Assembly: GCA_021791235.1 (NCBI GenBank)
Contig: JAJYXA010000244.1
Location: forward strand, 1 to 7,574
Length of the DNA: 7,574 nucleotides
Direction of reading: 5' to 3'
Source of the DNA: Pseudomonadota bacterium
GTDB taxonomy: Bacteria; Pseudomonadota; Gammaproteobacteria; Burkholderiales; Thiobacillaceae
Within the stretch, counting starts at the first letter, position 1. Every line of letters starts with the position of its first letter. This document shows, piece after piece, positions 1-5,102 of this stretch. The position numbers and the translations under genes were made by a program. Under the pieces are notes generated by a model. The model searched no databases and was not told where the DNA came from. It saw only the letters and a program-made list of their open reading frames with translations.

Positions 1-1619
1 ATAGCGGTCTCGATACCGGCGATGGTGGCCTCGATGCGTGCCAGTATCTCGCGGCGAAAGTCGAGCACGCTCTTCTTGATCCGCTCCTCGAAATCGTGGC
101 GCAACCGGCCGGACTGCATTTCCGCAAGTTCCGCGGCTCGGCGCCGCGCCTGGCGCAGGATGATGGGATGACCCAGCGCTCCGGGCAGCAAACGCACGAA
201 ACCATCGGTCATCATCATCAACGCCGGTGGCTCCTCCCAGAATTTGTAATAGAAGTCCGAGCGGCTCTGCCACAAGGATTCGGTGCCGACGGCGGCGAAG
301 GGAATGGCGAACAGTTCGGCCGAGTAACGCAGCAAGAGGTCCGCGGTGTCCTGGATGCGGCGCCAGAATCTCTCGCACAGGCGTTCGAAGGCATCGCCCA
401 CCGCCGCGTCCTGTTCCATGCGCCAACCATCGAAGGCGGTGCGCACCCCGGCGATCAGCCGCTCTTCCAGTCCCGCCTGCAGGGCAGCGGAACCCTGGGC
501 GCGCAGCTCGCCATACCAGGATTCCAGGGCGGCATGCAGGCGCGGCACGAGCGCGCTCTTGAAGGCTTGCAGATCGGGCTCGACCTTCTCCCTGACGAGC
601 TTGCGCCCGTCCGCTTCGAGCAGGACGCCGAAGTCGGACTTGGCTTGCAGGGTTTCCCGCTTCTTGACGGCGAAGGCTTGCAGGTTCGCTTCCAGTTGCT
701 CCAGCGGCGCGGACAGCGCCCGCAGCTCCAGTTCGATGGCGAGCCGCGCCTCGGCCAGCAGCCGCAGCAAGCTCCGGCGCAGCGATTGCGCCCACAGCGC
801 GCCGCCTTCTTCCTGCAGGAAGCGGCGCAGGGCGGCTTCGAATTCCGGGAAGCGGCTACGGGCCAGAGCCTGCGCATGGTTTTCCATTCGCCCCTGCAAT
901 GCCAGCCGGGCGGAGACGGGAAATATCGGCACGGGCGCACCCAGGGCCTCGCGCACCGCGCCGGTGGTGAAAGCCAAGGACTCCGAGAGTTCTGCTTCCG
1001 TCAGGTAGTCCAGCTTGTTCAGCAGACAGAACACCTTGCCCGCGTAGCGGCGGATCTGGGCGAGAAAATCCAGTTCCGCGCGGCTCACCGGCTGGTCGAC
1101 CGAGGCGACGAAAATCACCGCGTCGGCCTGCGGCAGATAGCGGTAGGTGGTTGCCGTGTTGTGCTGGTGCACCGAGCCGATGCCCGGCGTGTCCACGAGC
1201 CGTACGCCGCCCCTCAGCCATTCCGCCGGGTAGGCCAGCGCCACTTCCCGCACGCCCTTGGCGTTTTTCGGGTTGCCCCGCTCGGTGATGTAATCGGACA
1301 AGGCGCCGAGGGCGACCGTGCGTTGCTCGCCGTTTTCGAAAATTACCGTGACGGCGGGCGCCTCTCCGTATTGCAGGCGGGTGACCACCGAGGTCAACGG
1401 CACCACTCCGGTCGGCAACAGCTCCACGCCGAGCAGGGCATTGATGACCGTACTCTTGCCGCGCTTGAATTCCCCCGCCACCACGAGGTTGAAGGCGTGT
1501 TGCGCGAGCTTCTCGGAGAGGCGGACACAGGCTTCGCGATCCATACCCGCCACACCGCCGGCCTCGGTCAGGCAGGCACGCAGTTCCAGCAATTCGAGGT
1601 GAGCGTCGGATTCCTTCAT
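1..1619 (-). CDS. Dynamin-family GTPase (3' end beyond window)
   Basis: This gene encodes a large GTPase of the bacterial dynamin-like family, members of which bind and remodel membranes. About 539 residues are visible and the C-terminus lies outside the window. The GTPase domain is at the N-terminus: P-loop GEFKRGKST (residues 49-57), a switch-I threonine in PLTSV (about 76), DTPG (143-146) and NKLD (201-204). The rest is long and helix-rich (about 230-539), with a hydrophobic stretch near ALMMMTDGFVRLLPGALG that could be a membrane-contact paddle. The start is ATG at 1619: an in-frame TGA, which is the stop of the upstream HIT gene, lies only 12 bases before it, so no longer start is possible. 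The 9-base gap to the HIT gene and the absence of a strong ribosome binding site suggest translational coupling. The family call is strong. The cellular role is unknown, and the link to neighbouring genes is inferred only from their packing. Confidence 0.9.
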   Translation of the reverse strand, partial: MKESDAHLELLELRACLTEAGGVAGMDREACVRLSEKLAQHAFNLVVAGEFKRGKSTVINALLGVELLPTGVVPLTSVVTRLQYGEAPAVTVIFENGEQRTVALGALSDYITERGNPKNAKGVREVALAYPAEWLRGGVRLVDTPGIGSVHQHNTATTYRYLPQADAVIFVASVDQPVSRAELDFLAQIRRYAGKVFCLLNKLDYLTEAELSESLAFTTGAVREALGAPVPIFPVSARLALQGRMENHAQALARSRFPEFEAALRRFLQEEGGALWAQSLRRSLLRLLAEARLAIELELRALSAPLEQLEANLQAFAVKKRETLQAKSDFGVLLEADGRKLVREKVEPDLQAFKSALVPRLHAALESWYGELRAQGSAALQAGLEERLIAGVRTAFDGWRMEQDAAVGDAFERLCERFWRRIQDTADLLLRYSAELFAIPFAAVGTESLWQSRSDFYYKFWEEPPALMMMTDGFVRLLPGALGHPIILRQARRRAAELAEMQSGRLRHDFEERIKKSVLDFRREILARIEATIAGIETA

Positions 1620-1628
1620 CGCTTCGGA

Positions 1629-2003
1629 TCAATAGTTCTGCCGCGCCGGAATCACGCCGCGTACTCCGCCGCGCGGATTGTCGACGTCGCCCGGATAGCG
1701 CGGGATCAGATGCAGATGGACGTGGGGCACCGTCTGTCCGGCGACCTCCCCGACATTGATGCCGAGGTTGTAGCCTTGGGGGGCAAAATCCCGGTCGAGC
1801 ATCTGTTTTGCCGCGTCCGCCAGCGCCAGCATGGCCCGGCGTTCGTCCTCCGTGGTGGCGAAGAAATCCGCCACGTGGCGAAACGGGATGATCAGGCAAT
1901 GTCCGGGGTTCACCGGAGTCTTGTCGAAGCGAACATAAGCCAATTCGTTTCCTAGCGCCACGTCATCAATAGAGCAAAATGGGCACGGCGTATTCTGGTT
2001 CAT
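1629..2003 (-). CDS. HIT-family nucleotide hydrolase/transferase
   Basis: This is a 124-residue histidine-triad protein. The signature HVHLHLIPR carries the triad histidines H94, H96 and H98, with H96 the expected nucleophile that forms a nucleotidyl intermediate. An N-terminal CPFC (C7, C10) is typical of zinc-binding HIT proteins, and the end, with GGVRGVIP, is characteristic of the Ap4A-hydrolase-like bacterial branch. Such enzymes cleave dinucleoside polyphosphates or nucleoside phosphoramidates in the cytoplasm; the exact substrate cannot be read from sequence. An upstream in-frame ATG at 2027 would add eight residues. I prefer ATG at 2003 because AAGGAG lies nine bases before it and the CPFC motif then sits at the usual distance from the start. 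The gene follows the zinc-ribbon/HEAT gene after 30 bases and precedes the dynamin gene by nine, so it is probably part of the same operon. Confidence 0.93.
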   Translation of the reverse strand: MNQNTPCPFCSIDDVALGNELAYVRFDKTPVNPGHCLIIPFRHVADFFATTEDERRAMLALADAAKQMLDRDFAPQGYNLGINVGEVAGQTVPHVHLHLIPRYPGDVDNPRGGVRGVIPARQNY

Positions 2004-2012
2004 GTTCTTTCT

Positions 2013-2018
2013 CTCCTT
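2013..2018 (-). promoter_or_regulatory. Ribosome binding site of the HIT gene
   Basis: AAGGAG on the minus strand lies nine bases before ATG 2003. It falls inside the reading frame of the longer alternative start at 2027, so it decides in favour of the shorter protein. Confidence 0.8.
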
Positions 2019-2033
2019 CTTTGACAAATTCGT

Positions 2034-2429
2034 TCAGCCAAGACCGCACCAGGCGCGAGTCGCGGCAACTTGTACCGCATGAGCGGGGTGCGTCTCGGCG
2101 AGCCGTTTCAGTGGTGCAAGATCGCTTGTGCCGGCGAGGATGGCTTCCAGGCTGCGCACCACTTCGAGCCCTTCCACCACATCCCCGGGTGCCCGCAAGG
2201 CGCAATCGACCAGCGCTTCCGCTGCGCTTCTCTCGCCACGCAGGCCGATGGCGATGATGGCCCGCATCCGTACCTCGGCCAGCGGGTGTTCCAGCGCATG
2301 CAACAGCTTCTGCTGGTAGTCCCGATAACCCAGCATTGCATCCGACGCACCGCAACGCGGGCAGCACACAAGATCGGCATCGAATAGTTCGAAGCACTCG
2401 CCGCAATACTGGTTTCGACCTGCCGCCAT
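2034..2429 (-). CDS. Zinc-ribbon plus HEAT-repeat small protein
   Basis: This 131-residue protein has two parts. Residues 9-26 form a Cys4 zinc-ribbon-like knuckle (C9-x2-C12, then C23-x2-C26, with an extra C22). The remainder is alpha-helical and HEAT-repeat-like: a first helical pair at about 38-75 with HPLAEVRMRAIIAIG, a second around 82-100 and a third around 105-130. HEAT repeats are protein-binding scaffolds, and no catalytic motif is visible. The start is ATG 2429, five bases after the eno stop; a GGGAAG-like ribosome binding site lies within the last eno codons. The frame stays open upstream to an ATG at 2636 inside eno, but those residues are an out-of-frame reading of enolase and are rejected. 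The tight spacing suggests translation coupled to eno. I do not recognise a named family. An adaptor role is inference. Confidence 0.75.
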   Translation of the reverse strand: MAAGRNQYCGECFELFDADLVCCPRCGASDAMLGYRDYQQKLLHALEHPLAEVRMRAIIAIGLRGERSAAEALVDCALRAPGDVVEGLEVVRSLEAILAGTSDLAPLKRLAETHPAHAVQVAATRAWCGLG

Positions 2430-2434
2430 GTACC

Positions 2435-3703
2435 CTACTTCCCGAAACGTGCGGCAGCGCCGAGTTCCGCCTCGATCTCCAGCAGCCGGTTGTACTTGGC
2501 GATGCGCTCGCTGCGGCACATCGAGCCGGTCTTGATCTGGCCGCCGCCCATGGCCACGGCGAAATCGGCCATGAAACTGTCCTCGGTCTCGCCCGAGCGG
2601 TGCGAGATGACGAAGCCCCAGCCCGCCTGTCGGCACAGGTGGATGGCGTCGATGGTCTCGCTGACCGTACCGATCTGGTTGAGCTTGATCAGCGCCGCGT
2701 TACAGGTCTTCTCGGCGATGCCGCGCGCGATGAAGCGCGGATTGGTGACCAGGTTGTCGTCGCCGACGATTTGGATCTTGCCGCCCATGGCCGCCGTCAT
2801 GCGGGCGAAGCCCTCCCAGTCGTTCTCGGCGAGGCCGTCCTCGATGGAGACGATGGGGTAGCGTTCTATCCAGTCGGCGAACAGCGCGATCATCTCGACG
2901 CTGCTCTTGTCGCCCTGGCCGCTGCGCGTCAGACGATAATGGCCGCTCTGGTAGAACGAACTGGCCGCTGGATCGAGGGCGATGGCGATATCCTCGCCGG
3001 GTCGGTAGCCGGCTTGCTCGATGGCGGCGACGATCAGCTCGCAAGCCTCCTCGTTGCCGTCTTTCAGTTGCGGCGCGAAGCCGCCCTCGTCGCCGACGGA
3101 GGTGGCGTAGCCCTTGCCGTGCAGCAGCTTCTTCAGCGCCTGGAAGGTCTCGGCGCCGTAGCGCAGCGCCTCGGCCAGGGTCGGCGCGCCGAGCGGCATG
3201 ATCATGAACTCCTGGAAGTCGAGGCTGCTGTCGGCGTGCTTGCCGCCGTTCAATACGTTCATCATCGGTATCGGCAAGTGCCGCGCGCCGACGCCGCCCA
3301 GCCACGCATAGAGCGGTACGCCGCAGGAGATCGCCGCGGCGCGCGCCACCGCTTGCGAGACCCCGAGGATGGCATTGGCGCCGAGGCGGGACTTGTTCTC
3401 GGTGCCGTCGAGATCAATCATCAGTTGGTCGATGGCCGCCTGCTGCGCGGCATCGCCGCCGATCACGGCGGCAGCGATTTCGCCGTTGACGTTCTCGACC
3501 GCTCTCAGCACGCCTTTGCCCTGGTAGCGGCTCGCATCGCCATCACGCAACTCGGTGGCCTCGTTCTCGCCGGTCGAGGCACCGGAAGGAATCGACGCAG
3601 CGGCGCGGCTGCCGTCGTCGAGGGCGACATTGACGCGAATCGTGGGGAAGCCTCTGGAATCCAGAATTTCCATGGCATCGACGGACTGGATACGGGTTTT
3701 CAT
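2435..3703 (-). CDS. eno: Enolase (phosphopyruvate hydratase), divergent accessory copy
   Basis: This enzyme converts 2-phosphoglycerate to phosphoenolpyruvate in the cytoplasm and needs Mg2+. The 422 residues are close to the usual 425-435. All hallmark residues are present: the SGASTGE loop (40-46), E165 in DFQEF, E206 in GDEGGFAP, metal ligands D244, E288 (SIEDG) and D315 in VGDD, catalytic K340 in LIKLNQIG, H368-R369-S370 in [10 protein letters not shown], and K391 in QIKTG. The C-terminal half reads [19 protein letters not shown] and [10 protein letters not shown], which resembles eukaryotic-type enolases more than E. coli Eno (GDDLFVTN, SRSDRVAKYN). ATG 3703 is chosen over ATG 3730 because AAGGAG lies six bases before it and [10 protein letters not shown] begins like other enolases. 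There is no pyrG, kdsA or ftsB nearby, so this is probably not the housekeeping locus. Placement downstream of a fluoride riboswitch and crcB fits, because fluoride inhibits enolase. The enolase identity is very firm; fluoride tolerance is inferred. Confidence 0.96.
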   Translation of the reverse strand: MKTRIQSVDAMEILDSRGFPTIRVNVALDDGSRAAASIPSGASTGENEATELRDGDASRYQGKGVLRAVENVNGEIAAAVIGGDAAQQAAIDQLMIDLDGTENKSRLGANAILGVSQAVARAAAISCGVPLYAWLGGVGARHLPIPMMNVLNGGKHADSSLDFQEFMIMPLGAPTLAEALRYGAETFQALKKLLHGKGYATSVGDEGGFAPQLKDGNEEACELIVAAIEQAGYRPGEDIAIALDPAASSFYQSGHYRLTRSGQGDKSSVEMIALFADWIERYPIVSIEDGLAENDWEGFARMTAAMGGKIQIVGDDNLVTNPRFIARGIAEKTCNAALIKLNQIGTVSETIDAIHLCRQAGWGFVISHRSGETEDSFMADFAVAMGGGQIKTGSMCRSERIAKYNRLLEIEAELGAAARFGK

Positions 3704-3709
3704 GTGTAG

Positions 3710-3715
3710 CTCCTT
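3710..3715 (-). promoter_or_regulatory. Ribosome binding site of eno
   Basis: AAGGAG on the minus strand lies six bases before ATG 3703 and fixes the eno start. It overlaps the TAA stop codon (3714-3716) of the upstream RepA-like remnant. Confidence 0.8.
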
Positions 3716-3977
3716 AGATTGGCGATGCAACGGATTCCTGCTCGTCGAAAACGCAAGGTTCCAATATCCCTTCGAACTCTTCCGAACGTTTCAGCCAGCG
3801 CGCCGTGAGCGGCGGGCCGTAGTTGGACTTGGTAAAGGCGACGCGCACGTAATTGCGGTGCTGCTCGGACGCCACGCCGTAGCGAGCGGCTTGCTCCAGC
3901 GACATGCCTGTTGGCCAGCCAACGCGCAACGCGGGGAATGAAACGCGCTGCCAGTGGTCGGCGTGCATCGAGTTCAT
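3714..3977 (-). pseudogene. Remnant of RepA-like AAA ATPase (C-terminal piece)
   Basis: An 87-codon frame between the DUF190 gene and eno holds a stretch, GVASEQHRNYVRVAFTKSNY followed by [11 protein letters not shown] and GILEP, that looks like the extreme C-terminus of plasmid and integrative-element RepA-like helicase/ATPase proteins, where a conserved K-x-NY-x-PP...W-L-R-R segment closes the protein. No Walker A or B region exists upstream. Before about 3905 the homology seems to continue in a different frame (AARFIPRVARWLANR, codons in phase with 3984), which suggests a one- or two-base indel. There is no ribosome binding site before the possible starts at 3977 or 3905. I read it as a decayed relic of a mobile element. 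It could instead be a small expressed ORF, since its TAA overlaps the eno ribosome binding site. The family assignment is from memory of the motif and is moderately sure. Confidence 0.55.
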
Positions 3978-4014
3978 GGGGCAAGCCCGAGAGCTGCCAG
4001 AGCCTGGCTTCCGA

Positions 4015-4338
4015 TCATGATTCGGTTTCGCCCAGGGTGCCGAACTTCACCGGACTCTTGACGTAGAACAGATGCACGCCTTCGGCTTTCAGGCGCGCGA
4101 ACAGGCGTTCAGCGTCTTCTGCGCTGACCGCCATTTGAACTTCCTGAGGCTGGTCGGCCAGTTCGAAGAAATGGGCGGAATGAATGCGGTGATGATGGCC
4201 GAAGCCTTCGCTACCGGCAATCAGCGTGGCGCCCGGAAGGCCCATTTCCTGGGCGAGATGCACCAGCCAGTCGGCCAGCGGCTTGCCATGGTGGTGCTTG
4301 TCCTGCTGGGTGAAGAAAGTGATCTGATAGCCTTCCAT
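4015..4338 (-). CDS. DUF190-family (PII-like) protein
   Basis: This 107-residue cytoplasmic protein matches the DUF190 family: an N-terminal strand (YQITFFTQQD), then HHHGKPLADWLVHLAQEMGL (15-34), a central GATLIAGSEGFG (36-47), RIHSAHFFEL (51-60), and a final VHLFYVKSPVKFG. DUF190 proteins have a small alpha/beta fold related to PII signal proteins, and their biochemical activity is not established. Two His3 clusters (H15-H17 and H48-H50) stand out and could bind metal. The gene begins at ATG 4338, eleven bases after the crcB stop. Its ribosome binding site (GAGGAG, around 4346-4351) overlaps the crcB stop codon TGA, a layout that strongly implies cotranscription and coupled translation. The neighbourhood points to a role in fluoride export or its control, but nothing in the sequence proves it. 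Confidence 0.87.
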   Translation of the reverse strand: MEGYQITFFTQQDKHHHGKPLADWLVHLAQEMGLPGATLIAGSEGFGHHHRIHSAHFFELADQPQEVQMAVSAEDAERLFARLKAEGVHLFYVKSPVKFGTLGETES

Positions 4339-4349
4339 GACGTTGCTCC

Positions 4350-4733
4350 TCAACGAAGTTTCAGCCAATGCCAGGACACGAGCCCCACAAAGGTCATCAA
4401 CAGCGAGCCGCTGACATGGATCGCGATCTCGCCCATTGCCCACGCCAGACGGCCTTGCTGCAGGAGCGTGACGGTCTCGACCGAGAAGGTGGAGAAAGTG
4501 GTGAGCCCGCCGCAGAAACCGGTGATGATCAGCAAGCGCCATTCCGGGGCGATGCCGGGCACCTGGGCGAAATACGCGACGGCCAGGCCGATGATGTAGC
4601 CGCCGAGCAGATTGGCGACCAGCGTGCCGGGAGGCAGGGTAGGGAAGAGGCCGTTGAGCTTGACGCCGAGAATCCAGCGGAGCAGGGCGCCGAGGGCGGC
4701 TCCCAGAGAGATGACGAAGATCGGTTTCCACAT
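4350..4733 (-). CDS. crcB: Fluoride channel CrcB/FluC
   Basis: This is a 127-residue inner-membrane fluoride channel that lets toxic cytoplasmic F- leak out. Four hydrophobic helices are visible at about 4-24, 35-57, 66-90 and 98-122, as in other Fluc proteins, which work as antiparallel dimers. Family motifs are intact: [10 protein letters not shown] (11-20), [14 protein letters not shown] (36-49) with pore-lining N41, and [13 protein letters not shown] (72-84), which holds the two phenylalanines (F80, F83) that line the fluoride path and the threonine/glycine turn around the central sodium site. The length is typical and nothing is missing. Start ATG 4733 has a weak, very close ribosome binding site (AGGA) that is buried in a perfect 8-bp hairpin, and a fluoride riboswitch lies just upstream. 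The gene heads a unit continuing into DUF190. The function is very secure. Confidence 0.97.
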   Translation of the reverse strand: MWKPIFVISLGAALGALLRWILGVKLNGLFPTLPPGTLVANLLGGYIIGLAVAYFAQVPGIAPEWRLLIITGFCGGLTTFSTFSVETVTLLQQGRLAWAMGEIAIHVSGSLLMTFVGLVSWHWLKLR

Positions 4734-4736
4734 GGT

Positions 4737-4769
4737 CCTGTCCGTATTGGTAGCTTCTTCTCGGACAGG
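4737..4769 (-). promoter_or_regulatory. RBS-sequestering hairpin of crcB
   Basis: On the minus strand CCTGTCCG (4769 to 4762) is perfectly complementary to CGGACAGG (4744 to 4737), with a 17-base loop. The 3' arm contains the only purine-rich ribosome binding candidate (ACAGGA) and ends three bases before the crcB ATG. Its place between a fluoride aptamer and the start codon suggests it is the OFF-state element of a translational expression platform. The inverted repeat is seen directly; the function is inferred. Confidence 0.7.
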
Positions 4770-4776
4770 CGCGATA

Positions 4777-4807
4777 CCTACGTGACCCGTCCGGGCTCAT
4801 GCGTAGG
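4777..4807 (-). promoter_or_regulatory. Linker hairpin joining aptamer to RBS hairpin
   Basis: CCTACG (4807 to 4802) pairs with CGTAGG (4782 to 4777), enclosing an inner CCC/GGG helix. The first arm shares two bases (4807-4806) with the 3' strand of the aptamer pseudoknot, so this hairpin and the fluoride-bound pseudoknot would compete. The inner GGACGGG (4792 to 4786) can also pair with CCTGTCC (4769 to 4763), the 5' arm of the RBS hairpin, with one G-U pair. These are the parts expected of a switch. Confidence 0.5.
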
Positions 4808-4868
4808 CATCATCGACCCTGGTTGGGGCGGTTTTGAACCGGCGGGTTCATGGAGGTATGCCATCTCC
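4802..4868 (-). ncRNA. Fluoride riboswitch (crcB motif)
   Basis: This 67-base aptamer fits the fluoride riboswitch fold. P1 is GGAG (4868-4865) with CTCC (4855-4852). The P1 loop segment GGCAT (4862-4858) pairs perfectly with ATGCC (4810-4806) to form the pseudoknot that builds the Mg2+-fluoride site. P2 is ACCC (4847-4844) with GGGT (4819-4816). A small inner hairpin CGGTT/AACCG (4841-4837 with 4833-4829) extends P2. The conserved GATG (4814-4811) sits just before the pseudoknot strand, as in characterised members, and CCTACG closes the motif. It begins about 10 bases after a likely promoter and lies upstream of crcB, its best known target. Fluoride binding would be expected to raise crcB expression. 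Only the P3-like part is variable in the family and is less sure here. Confidence 0.9.
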
Positions 4869-4877
4869 AATGAGCCG

Positions 4878-4905
4878 ATTATTCCACAAATTCAGAACAA
4901 TTCAA
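4878..4905 (-). promoter_or_regulatory. Likely sigma70 promoter of the fluoride unit
   Basis: On the minus strand, TTGAAT (4905-4900) and AATAAT (4883-4878) are separated by 16 bases within a locally AT-rich patch in otherwise GC-rich DNA. The predicted transcript would begin near 4871, only a few bases before P1 of the riboswitch. This is the position expected for a riboswitch leader. Confidence 0.6.
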
Positions 4906-5053
4906 AAACCGCGTTGCTCGGGGCGATCTCCTTTGTGACCAAGCAACGAAGCTCGAAGAGGTGATGAAGTGGCGGCGGTTGCACGGCATGTTGTCCGGGT
5001 TGTCGCAGGGGAGTGCTTTGGTGAGAAAACGGCCGACGCCGCTACGCGGCATA

Positions 5054-5102
5054 AGTGCCCGTAATTGCCCCGGGTAAAAGCTTCCGGGGCAAAACGGGCA
5101 CT
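5054..5102 (-). terminator. Two-tier palindrome at end of the GH15 gene
   Basis: The outer arms AGTGCCCGT (5054-5062) and ACGGGCACT (5094-5102) are perfect 9-bp complements. The inner arms TTGCCCCGG (5065-5073) and CCGGGGCAA (5084-5092) are another perfect 9 bp. Only a 2-by-1 internal bulge and a 10-base loop interrupt the structure. The outer arm overlaps the TAG stop of the GH15 gene (5101-5103). No run of T follows on the minus strand, so it is not a textbook intrinsic terminator. It may end transcription with Rho, protect the mRNA 3' end, or be a REP-like palindromic repeat. It separates the trehalose unit from the fluoride promoter. The remaining stretch, 4906-5053, shows only a small 5-bp hairpin at 5038-5050. 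Confidence 0.5.

Noticed and set aside
856..1899. Minus-strand 347-codon frame overlapping HIT and dynamin genes
   Set aside because: It is out of frame with both motif-bearing proteins and has no motif of its own.
96..1955. Plus-strand open frame of 619 codons opposite dynamin and HIT genes
   Set aside because: It is antisense to genes with clear GTPase and HIT motifs, has low-complexity Gln/Arg/Gly-rich composition and no family motif. Long antisense frames are expected in GC-rich coding DNA.
2034..2636. Longer 200-residue version of the zinc-ribbon/HEAT protein starting at 2636
   Set aside because: The added N-terminus is the out-of-frame reading of the enolase C-terminus. The ATG at 2429 right after the eno stop explains the protein better.
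2336..3709. Plus-strand open frame of 457 codons opposite eno
   Set aside because: Antisense to an intact enolase with all catalytic residues; the translation is repetitive Asp/Arg/Ala/Gly with no recognisable domain.
3978..4017. Short CCAG/CTGG hairpin after the DUF190 stop as a terminator
   Set aside because: Only four base pairs, with no T-run on the minus strand; too weak to call a terminator.
4015..4800. 261-codon minus-strand frame running through crcB into DUF190
   Set aside because: Its first part reads the riboswitch leader and crcB in the wrong frame; only the last 107 residues, from ATG 4338, are a real protein.
4964..5077. Plus-strand 37-codon ORF with a purine-rich AGAGGTG before its ATG
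   Set aside because: The spacing of the supposed ribosome site is too short, the peptide has no features, and it ends inside the palindrome.
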